This document shows positions 13,601 through 25,600 of a stretch of 64,000 bases of DNA, in pieces. Source of the DNA: Solanum dulcamara (Eukaryota > Streptophyta > Magnoliopsida > Solanales > Solanaceae); NCBI RefSeq assembly GCF_947179165.1, contig NC_077242.1, positions 55,189,097 through 55,253,096 of the forward strand, given 5' to 3'. The translations under genes and the position numbers were made by a program. The notes under the pieces were generated by a model. That model had not been told where the DNA came from, ran no database searches, and saw nothing but the letters and a program-made list of their open reading frames with translations. Each line of letters begins with the position of its first letter. Within the stretch, counting starts at the first letter, position 1.

Positions 13601-16600
13601 AAGAGCTTACTATATTCAGTAGATGAGGCACAACAATTTCAACACTGTGCTGAGATCTTAGGAGGGGATATGAGATCCTTATCTGCAGTGTATCTTGGCA
13701 CGTCCCTTGGAGGAAAGAGCGCAGATCAATATGCATATGGAGTGGAGTATTGAAGAAGTGTGAAGAAACGTTATCAAGATGGAAGAGTCAATACTGTTCC
13801 ATGCCATGGGGGGCAAAGTGGTTCTAATTAACAGTGTTCTAGATTCCCTTCCCACTTATATGACATCTCTATCCCTCATCCCAAAAATTGAGAGAATAGA
13901 TGCATTGAGGAAAAAATTTCTATGGCAGGAGGGCAACAAAAGGAGATGTTCCCATCTTGTTATATGGGAAACAGTTACTTTGAGCAAAAAGCAGGGAGGC
14001 TTGGGCATAGAAAAATCTGAGATAGCAAAACCAAAGTCTTCTCATGAAATGGCTATGAAGATACACATATGAAGATCATTCCTTATGGAAGAAAGTAATC
14101 AAGAACACAGGGCTTTTGGAAAATAAAGGAGGTGACCATTGTTTATGGTGTTAGTGTTTGGAATGCTATCAGAACTCTGTAAAGTTTCAGTAACAGAACA
14201 ATCTAGAGAGTTGGGAATGGACAGTGTGGAAACTAGTGTTTGGAGGACTGGTGGAAGATCATTCCTGCTTGCATTTGGTGGACAGTGTGGAAAGAAAGGA
14301 ATGGTAGACATTTTGAAGGCACTAGCAGTTCTATCCAGAAAATTAGGGTGAATTATCTCAGTTTGTTCTTTTTTTTTGTTGGGTGTAAACAGAATATGTC
14401 GGGGGAAGTAGGAGAGTTAGTAGATTTGATTGTCAATGTATGATTGTATAGGGCTCTGAGCAGGAGTTTAAGCACCCTTTCGAAGCTTGTAATGTTTACA
14501 ACTTAGCACCGTTTTCTGGGGTGGCTAAGTTTTACTAAATACAACTGTTACTTGTCTCAAAAAAAAAAAAAATGGGAATGGACAAAAAAATCTTTCTAGA
14601 AAGAACTGGTTGGGGCATGACACTCTCAAGCAAATCATTTCCTGATATATATACATTAAACCAGTAACAAAAGGCCACCACCACTGATGAAGGATGGACC
14701 ATACAGAGATGGAATATCAGTCTCAGGAGGACATGAATGACTTAGAGAGTGATAGGTTTGCAGATTTCTACAACATACTTAACCAATTCACAGGGGTGAA
14801 TCAGGGTCAAGACAGATTATGGTGGCTAGGGAATTTCACGTCAAATCATCTTACCATCTTATCTGCTGAAGTAACAATACTGACACCCAAGTTGAATAAT
14901 GGCCCTGGAAGCATATATAGAATATCAAGGTCCCATACAAAGTTGTTTGCTTTGTCTAGTTGGTAAGAAATTTTAACTTTAAAGGATCTTACCTCTAGAT
15001 CTGCACCCACATTGGACACCCACACCCGGGTCCGAGCAACTAAGGCTGAAACTGGTGTTGTTGATGTTCAGAGCTATATCTAGTAGGCATTTGGACATAA
15101 ATTTGGTTGAAACTTGGGGAAAAAAAAAGCTTTTGAAGTTGAAAATGGTATTTGGAAGTTGAAGTTGTGTTTGCACATGCATTTCACATGAAAAAAAGTT
15201 TGTGAGCAGGAATAGTTGTTCACTTGAAGAACTTGTTTTCAAACTTGAGAAACTTATCTTCAAAAACTAACAAAAGAATCATAATGGAATTTGAAAATGG
15301 AGGAGGAAGACAATCCAAATGCAATAATTTCTGAAACGCAACCTCAAGGACAGAGGTATGTCCAATGAACGACTTCTTCCAGTTCACTTGAACTAGCAAA
15401 CGTTAAATACAACCGCTTCTCCGCATGCTTAAAATATAGTTACCAAGTAAATTTCCATGTATTACGTTTTAATGATTCATGGAAGCCAACATATGTGGAA
15501 TGTTGCTAAAATATATTACAAACTAAGCACAAGGAAAGAACAAAAGAAAGAACGGGCGACAACAAAAGATAACACATGATAGTCCATGGACAAAATACAT
15601 ACTTGAAGTCTCTGTCTACGAGGACTCACTGTAACTTCCTTGCACACGCATAACAATCCATATTTCTCCTGTTATAACATTAAGCTAAATAGAATCAGAC
15701 ATGGTAGCTTATATGACATCACCAAGCCAGACAAACATTAGAGATTATTTCATTTTTAATGTCTTCCTACTCAGACAGCACAACCAAGAAGTGACTGAAA
15801 TCTATGTTGCTCGCACTCTTCAAAAATGCCGACAGGTGTGTTGGATCCTCCAAAGTTGTGCATTTTCGTAGGAACCAACACGGGTGATGCAGCATTTTTG
15901 GAGAGTCCAACAAACATAGAGTAAAATAGCTTAGGTATTATGATATATACTTACTTTACTAATAGGTATAAGATACAATGATATATACTTATGTTGTCCC
16001 AATTTTATGTGATGAACTCCCATTTGAGGTTAATCGTCATAACTTTGATCATAATTCTTCAGTTATATAAAACATTTGAAAACCTGATCTCAATCGAAAT
16101 AGAATTCTAATAGTAATTCTATATGTTCAAGTTTTAGTTTTACATTGAGAGTTAATGTCATCAATTCAAACTCAAAGCTGGATAGTTTTGAGGAGGAACC
16201 CATCGGCAGGCCCTTAAAGTTGGCACCAACTTTCACTTACACCTCAATAGGCCTTGTCTATTTTAAACACCCGTAATAGGGGCCCACTTTGTCATTTTCA
16301 CACTTTTTGTTGATATGGAATAGTGAGTGTGATACACTCATTAATGGCGTGTGAGAGGCTTATATTCAGCCTATTTTATTTCTCTTCTTCTTCTCCATTT
16401 CTCAAGAAACTACCTCCCACCATTTTCCCAAGCTTAAACTCCTTCAATTGAAGGTTGGATTATGATTCAAATCAGTTCTCCAGCCTAATTTCTTTTTTTT
16501 GGGTCTTCTTCTTCATTGTATATTTTTCCAGATTTACCATCACTGGCCTCACTTTTTCACTAGAAAAAAACCCACATCTTATACCCTCTTTCTATAAGAT

Positions 16601-19600
16601 ATAGAGAGAGTTTAGAGATATGGGACGACATGGTGGGGGTGGGGGTGGGGTGGAGGAGGGGGTTTGGAAGTTGTTTCTGCAAAAGAGATTTTTGGGTGTG
16701 GTGGAGCAGATGACCCCGAGGTGGGGGGTTTTGTAAACTACTTTTTTAGAACATTATTTTTATGTTGTTTATTAAATAGATTTAAAATAGTTTTGTTTCT
16801 TTTAATCTAAGATGCCACATGTAATCATTTAATTAGTTGTTTGCCACGTTATCAACAAGTGTATTACACTCACTTAATATTTTTGTTGATTGTCAAAAAA
16901 GTGTCAAATGACACAGCGAAACCCTACTATGGATGTTTAAAATGGACAAGACCTACTTGAGGTGTCTAAGTAAAAGTTCGTATCAACTTTAAGGAGTTGT
17001 GGATGGGTTCAGCCTAGCTTTAAGTTTTAACCACAAAAAAAACTATATCACACATGGCACATGGAACATTTTTTTTGTTGTACATCAATGCTTGAATCAA
17101 TAGTCCTATTGCTTTGAGTAATATTTTGTACATGGATACTATGAAATAATTGGGCCAAAAATTTCAATTGTTAACATATAATGAGTCAATACACTTCTAG
17201 ATATCTAAGCATAGCTTAGAGATGAAGCAACAGAGATCGAACATAGAACTACATGGCTATTTGGGTCTTGAAAGTTCATCACTTACTCATGAAATTCTAT
17301 TCCCTACAAAAATATAAGATTTTGCTTATAGAAGACAGAAATTTGTGGTATTGAAACCCGAAGAACCTCTCGCTCTTCTGTTATTCTTCACCTCTTTTTT
17401 ATAATTAAAAAAAATGGGGGTAGGAGAAGAGGGAATGGAGAAGGGGATTACAAGGAGGGGAGGTGGGAAATCAAACCCTCACCAACAAGGTGAAAGTTCA
17501 GGTAGTCAACCAACTGTGCTACTAAGATCCCCCTTATTCTTCAACTCTTAAAACTGAATGTTGAATATTGCATGTCTTCTACTCAGAATAGTTGCATCTT
17601 ATTACAAAGCTCTACGATTTCCAATTTACTTTACTGCAAAACATATACTGAGACACATTCAAAACAACAGTAAACAATCCAACCAAATACACACGTAGGT
17701 ATCTTTTGATATGGTCTAGACTAGCCAGTCAACTTGCCGTCAGAGAAAGTTGAGCTTTTGTGACTCAATCAATCTTTCTACTCCAAAGTACAGACTAAAT
17801 TGTGGATGAGCTGCCTTGACATATTATATGGATGCCCAATCTGTATGAACATCTTAAGGAGTCGTTGGGAAATAGAAAGATTTCACGTTCTCCAATGAAA
17901 AGGACCGAGCAATAAGATTAGAGCCCTGGATTAACAATCGAATAATTTCATCTTTATCATCAAATTCCCTTTAGGTAAATCTTTTCTTTTTGGTCACGAG
18001 TATACTTCAGTCGCACAACAATGAAAGCATCGAAAGTGCAAAACCTCGCCATATATTTTCAGTCTACATTATTTCTCACATATTCCATAGATTGTGAGGA
18101 CTTCATTTTATTGATAATGGTTTAATCCCTGAGAAAACATATATAAGACTTGCCTGCCAAAGAGTCACCAAGAAAGTGTTCTTTTAATGTTATTGATACT
18201 GGTTTAATCCCCGAGAAAACTACAGGAACATCATGAGAGCTTTAAAACTTGTCTGGAAACAAAAAACACTTTATCAGTGCAAAATCAGTTCTACCACTGA
18301 AAGGCACTCCTATTCCTTACATCTTTCTTTACAAATAATCTTATACTACATGAACCTCATGGGTACACCAAACTGGACTAGAAAGAAAAACTAGACTCCC
18401 GTACGAAATCATTTACTACCCCTCATAGGCTCTCCTATACTTTCCTTCTAAGTACCTATATAAGAGCAAACGACCAACATCTGATGCTCAATATTTGATT
18501 TAACTTTATTTATTTCATGTGGAAAAATACATATTTTTATTATGGAAGCTTCTTTATTTTCATGATAAACTAAATGCTAAAGGAAGAAAAAAATGACAGT
18601 CCCTCACACTTCAGTTCATGAAATGAAAATGAGTTTGTGATTGCTATCTAACCTACAATACAACTGACAAGTGTTGGCTTCTTTAGATCACATATCACTT
18701 TACTCCTTTCATTTAATAAGTACTGATAAGAAAATGGACCTTGGCGTCACTCAACAATGAACGCTAGCTCAAGAGGTTAAAATTGCCCAAGACTGTATAA
18801 GGGAAAAAGAAATTACCACATTCCACACTGATGTGAGACTCTAACAAGTATCATACATCACTATTCTAAGGAAACTTTCAAAAAATCAATAACAGTTTCG
18901 CAAGTTAGGGAGGATTTCAAAAGCTTCAATAGTTAAATTGCCAAGTAAGGATCTAAAAGTTAGATTTGCTACTAGATAGGAAAATAAATGTCTACTATAT
19001 CATTTCTAGAAGGGCTAAATGAATTTGGATGTCACAATGGGTTGATAACTCAACTCTCCATATTTAAAGGAAAGCACCACATAGAAGAAATTTAAAATGA
19101 GAAAGATGGGAAAAAGAACCAATACTGCAATAGTACCTTCAACTTTTGGAAGTAGCAATCCATTTCACTACCTATTCCATCCTTTACCATATTTTCTGAG
19201 GAAAAAAGTTGTTCTTCTGCAGATCCTTCACCAACCAAAGCTTGCTGTAGTCACAAAACAAGGCAAGAACTATACTTACAAATAATCAATAAAGTCGCCA
19301 AGCAATACATCCTTTACCACAAGAAGTACATATCATATTGAATGGAAACAAATAACGATGAACTAGCTAAAGAAGGCAAATACAAAATGTAGCCACTGGA
19401 CGAACTGCTAATCAATAAGTTAGGTCAGCTTTTTGATTTTTGAAGAACCGAGAAATCTCTGAGTGCCAGCGGCATGTGGTTCAGAACTTGGTAGATCATG
19501 GATTCGCTCCTCTACCCTTCTTCACTTAAATACCATCCTTTTCCCTGCGGCAGGGTTCAAACCCATGTCATACGCCTAATCTACACATCACACATCGCGC

Positions 19601-22600
19601 TCTTACCACTAGACCAAAGCCCTAGGAGCTTATTGGTTCTATCTCCTCAAACTGGATTTAGATAGATATGAGGAAGAGATTTCAGGAATGCTAAATTAGA
19701 AGACCACATCCTGCTCACTTCCATCAAGAGAAATAACTGCCAATGGAAGCATCTTTACAACACAAATGCTCAATAGTTGTTTTTTTGATCAAGTAAAAGT
19801 ATTTCATTCAACACAAATGCTCAATAGTCTCAGCTAGAACATTGTAGAGACCCTATTTTCCAGTTGACGTTATCATTTTTTACAAAAATCAGTGTTGAGT
19901 GTCTACCTCCGACAAGGCCACAACATAAATAGATAGCTAAATCATCAAAAATCTGGTTCCAGAACAAGAGGTGATAGAAGCTAAGTCTCTGCTTTCATTT
20001 TACAAAGTTATGCTACAAATTTAATTGAGTGAATAGGTAAAAAACCTCCTAACTATAATCATTTGCAAGTTTCATACCTAAACTATTGGGTGTTCACACA
20101 ACCTCCCTAAACTACCATGAACTCATATTAAAATATTCCCTGGAGGAATATGACATGCTATGTGAACATCACACTCCAAAAGCTCCCCAAAGAGTTCCAA
20201 ATGGCAGTACATGTGGAAAATAATTGAGTGAATAGGTTAAAAACCCTAAGTTATCAACATTTTTCAAGTTTCATACCGAAACTATTGTGTGTTCACAGAA
20301 CCCCTCTAAACTCATTGTGCCAGGTGGACTCGTGCCAGGTGGACTCATTTTTAATACCTTTTTCATCTTCCACGTGTGTCTCTCAGCAGGTTATCCCAAA
20401 ATTTTAGCTAGATATTCAATTCGTGTTTAATCTAAAGAGAGTTATAGGCCAGGGGGTAACAAGAACACTCAATAGTTCAGGTATGGAACTCGCAAAATGA
20501 TGATAATTTGGAGGGGTGGGGGTGAGGGGGGTTAACATATTCGCTCAATTTAATCTAATTAACTTATCTACTCTAGATAATCTAATTAAATTGAGTTAAA
20601 TGGTTAAAACTCCTCTAAACTATCTAGAGTATTTATCAAAAACATTAGTTTATCTAGAGTAGGGAGATATCTTACAGTAAGGGTGCCTCATTTCCACAAG
20701 GCAGATACTTGATGATTCTTCCTTTTGGACAATGTATGGTTAAAGTTGAAACAAGTACTTGAAGTTCAATTTGAAAAATAATAATCCCTCTATTTCAAAT
20801 TATGTGTCTTAGTTACTATTTGAAAAGTCAAAGAATATTTTCTTTGACCACGATATTTTCAAATCTTTTCTAAATATCTTCTATTGTTAGCACTGTTACT
20901 TATAGTATTTTTTATGTAGTTTCTAAATATATAAATTTTATTTCAAGAAAATTGCAGATTCTAGGTCCGAACTTACACAGAACACTAGTATGACCCTAAT
21001 ACTCTGAATCAAGTCACACAAATTGAAAAGGGGGAGTACTTGAACCTGGGTATTTACACATAACTTTCACTTGGAGAAAAAGTTTAAGTTTTGTAAGTCA
21101 AAACCATTATATCACTTGAAATACACCTCAAGTAAGTTTTTTTAAAAAAAAACATTATCTCAAATAAGTTTTCCAACATCAAATTCACAATTTCAAGTTG
21201 AAGTTATGGACAAAACAGCAAAAAAAACATAGATTTGCAAATACTATAACATTACTTGCAAATAGTATTTGGTTTAAAGTTATACCCAAACACCATAAGA
21301 TTAACAGTTGGAAGATTGATAAAAGGCAAGATTCAGCGCACTATCTTAAAAAGTACTCATGAAACATTAAAGATTTCAAAAAGCTGAAATAGAAAAAGGA
21401 CCTAATCGGTAAAACATATTCTAACTCAAATCTAGCTACTATGCAAAACAGAGAAGGGACTAAAATGCCCTTAAACTATGTGAAATAAACAAAAATGCCC
21501 CAGTTGATAGTTTGGTCCAAAAATGTCCTTATTGTCACTTAACGGGTCAAAAATGCCCTTTTCTAAATAAAAATGATTATTTCTTTCTTTTTAAACACAT
21601 TTTTTTCCTAATGATATTTTGTTAATTAGAAAATGTTTATCCTACTTCAACTCGAAAAATATAAGAAATAAAAATATTTTCAATTTTATTAGAAATAGTT
21701 AATTGCTATCTAAATGAAAATTAATGGCGGAGTTACTATGATCTTATATATATGACCAATATTATCAGTTTAAAAAGTACATAGAGTTATTCTATTTTAA
21801 TTGTTAAAATGAGATTAAGAAGAAAAAAAGATTATTTCCTACTTATTTTATTAGTTAAAGTGATTTTAAAAGAAAAGAAACAAGAATAGGGTTCTTTAAA
21901 AGTAATATTTTTATTGGAATGCCCTACAGTAACCCCGTCATTAATTTATATTTAGATAAGGATTAAAAAATTTAATAAAATAGAAAATATTTTATTTCTT
22001 AATATTTTTTACAAATTGAAGTAGGATAAACATTTTCTAATTAAAAAAAATCATCATTAGGAAAAGAATATGTTTAAAAAGAAAAAAACAATATATTTAT
22101 TTGAAAAGGGGCATTTTTGACCCATTTAATAACAATAGAGGCATTTTTGGACCAAACTATTGAAGGGAATGGCATTTTTTGACCAACTATCAACTGAGGG
22201 CATTTTTGTTCATTTTGCATAGTTTAAGGGCATTTTTGACCCTTTTCTAATGCAAAAATGGTGTATATGCAGACCCCACTTGTGGGATTACATTGAGTTT
22301 GTTGTTGTTGTAATATTGGATCATCAAGATGACTGGAGGAGACTGATCAGAGCCAAGTAACTTGTAGAAAATCAGTGGGACTAAGCCCCCTTCTCTCGCC
22401 ATTTTTCCGCAAAATTTTAGGATGCTGAAATTCATGAACTTATAAACACCAAGATTTTATCAAGGGCTGTACCAAAAAACATGCTTTAAGCATGCATGTA
22501 ATTACACTCGAATCAAGAGGTCTAAACCTACTGAGTAGATCTCCAGAAACTTAGTTAAAAAAGTTTCTTGTTTAATAAAATCTATCAATGTTTAAGATGC

Positions 22601-25600
22601 ATACGCAGAAAATATTGAAAGAAACAATGGCAACTAATCAGCACCATTGCTAAGGATAGTAAAGTGGAAAAGCTAGTGGCACCAAGAATTTATTCTGTAT
22701 TACAGGAAACAAGCAATAATAGGACAAACAGGACACTTAAATATTTTATTAATATCTCAATAAAGTATAGCGGGAACCTTATAGATAACAAAGTTATGGT
22801 GTAAGATTCACGACAACTGAGTTCAAACTTCACGGATTCTAATGCTCCCTGTTCTTAAAACTTGGGACCGGTTTTCCTCGGGAAAAAAAGTAATACATAC
22901 CATAAAGCTCATTAAAAGAGCATGAATTGAGAAGGTTCTGAGTAGATTCATGCCGATGCAGATTTAATTGAACCTTATCCTTAATCAATTTAACTCAACC
23001 CAATCTAAAGTTAAAAAAACTGTAACTAGATTCAAGAATAAATTCTTTATTTTTTTGAGAAAGGTAACAAAATTTCAAGGATTGATTTAATAATTTTAAA
23101 ATGTAAGTTTCACATGTAGTTACAATTCTGCCAATGTGAGCTTGCTCACATTGCCGGTCCCAAACCCAGATAAAGGAGGGGGGTTGCAGTAGGTCGACAA
23201 CTTGCATAAAACTAGCAATTTTCATGATAAAGCCTAACAATACAAATATCATAGGGATGTGCACACGTTACACTTACGCCGTCACCCAATGTGATGGAAA
23301 ATAGGCAAGGGTTACCAATTTACCATCACCACGCTACTTGATTGTGAAGGACTATGAGCGTGGGGGACTATGAGCAAGGCTCCCCCATATCATGGAAGGG
23401 TATAGGTAAAGAAGTTAGTTATGTCCCATCAGTTTCCGGATGTGGTACAAAATCGGAAATGGTTCCCGTAATATAGACAAGTGTAGTTAAAGATAGCGAT
23501 GGTTTTGACCAAGCACACGAGGAATATGGATATGTCGCAAGAAGATTTAAGTAAACGTTATCCAAGAGTCCACTTTAGCTTATGATTTGGTGGGATCTAA
23601 CCCATCTTAAAAAAAGGAATTCTCACCTAATAAAATTTAAGAATGGGTATAACCTTAGTCAAATAGACTTAATTCTAACTACAAGACGGATAGAATTTCT
23701 CATGCAAGATTGTAAGGTTATACAAGAAGAAGAGCTAACCACCCAACATAGGTTGGTGGTAATGGATGTAAACAGTAAGGGAAGAGTAAGAAAGGAGAAA
23801 ACTTGCAAGCAATCAAGAATTTGGTGGTGGGCATTAAATGGTGCTAACTAGTTGGTGTTTCAAGAAAAACTATGGGGTGAGTATGGGACTTAGAGGGGGA
23901 CACAAACATCCTGTGGAAGAAAATGTCAGGCTGCATTGAAAAAGTAGCACGTGAAGTGCTAGTTGTGTGTAAAGATGTAGGACCTCTACCACAAGAATCT
24001 TGGTGGTGAAATGAGAAGTGCAAAGAGTTATTAGACCTAAAGGGTGTGCTATAAGAAGTTACCAAAAGAAGATGGAAAAGCCTTTGAAGTGCATAAGAGA
24101 GTTACCAGTGAAGCTAAGAAGGCTATTAGTAAGCTTTAGGGGAAGCCTTCGATATCTTGTACCAAAAACTATGGACAAGAGAAAGGGAGAAAGCACTATA
24201 TAAAGTAACACGACCAAGAGAGAAGAGGAGGACTTGAATCAGGTAATGTATATTAGGATGATTCCCAACAACTGTTAATAGAAGATAACGAAATAAAGAG
24301 GTTATTTTCATCAATTATTCAACTCAAACCATGATACAGATCTTCTGGATCTCCAAACATCTGTGCACAATAGGAACTTTAGCTACATTCATAGAATTAG
24401 GCTGGCCTAGGTAAAGGATGCCATGAAAAATATTAGGATCAGAAAAGCCTTCGCCCCAGATAGTATCTTCATAGAGGTATGGAAGTGTCTTGGAGAGATT
24501 AGACCAAGCTATTTAATGTTATATTAATATGTCATAGGATGCCCGATGAGTGGAGAAAAAGTAACCTGAATTCAAATTTATAAAAACAAATGAGATATCC
24601 AAAGTTATGTGAATTATCATGGCATTAAACTTATGAGCATACAATGAAAATCTGTGAAAAAAAGTGATACGAGCAGAGACATAAGCACATACAAAGATCC
24701 TGTTTGGATTTATGCCTAGTAGCTCTGGTACAAAAGCTATATTTTTCGCAAATGAGATTGATGGAAGTTTATTGCAAGAGAAAGAAATATTTGCTGATGG
24801 TGTCTTGACCTAAAGAAAGCATATGTTAGAGTATCTAAAAAGGTCCTTTGGTGGGTATTGCAGACCAAAGGAATTCATATTAAATATATAAATGTCATGA
24901 AGGACATGGATGAAGGGGACGGCACTAGTGTGAGAATAGTAGTAGGAGATACAAACGAATTTCTAATAATCGTGGGTTTTCACTAGGGATCAATATTGAG
25001 CCTGTAATTACTTAACCTTGTGATGGATGAGCTAACCAATACAATGCAAGATGAAACCATTGGTATATGCTATTTGTCGACAATATTTTGCTAACTTATG
25101 AAACCAATGAGGGTGTCAAGTCAACCAAAAGCTTGAATTATGGAGAATCACTCTAGAGAATGGGGGATTGTTTGGTTGGAAGACAAGTTGTGTTGGATTT
25201 TGTTATCCTGGTATTATTTCTTATTGACTGTTATGTTTGTTTGGTTTGAAGACAAGTTGTGTTGGATTTTGTTATCCTGGTATTATTTCTTAGACTGTTT
25301 GGTTTGTTTTATTAAAAATAATATGCATTACATGATTTCTAAAAAGTTGATTGTTTACAAAACTACCCTCCACCTTATTTAGTAGAAAAGGGGTTTGAGG
25401 AATCAGGGGTGTTTTTGTCATTTTAATTGTTTTATACCGAGATCAAACAAGGGATAAGGCAGTACTAAATTTTTATCCCAGAACTATCTATGCTTGTCCA
25501 GCATACCAAATGACCCCTAAGAGTTTTAGAATAAGCAGTAAGACTGAGGTTTCATTTGTTTACAATTAATGAAAGTCTTAATCTTAATCATTCAGATCTA

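Noticed and set aside
19560..19635. Possible tRNA gene on the minus strand (TGGTCTAGTGGTAAGAG)
   Set aside because: It has A- and B-boxes but no cloverleaf with a paired acceptor stem, and it continues into a SINE body.
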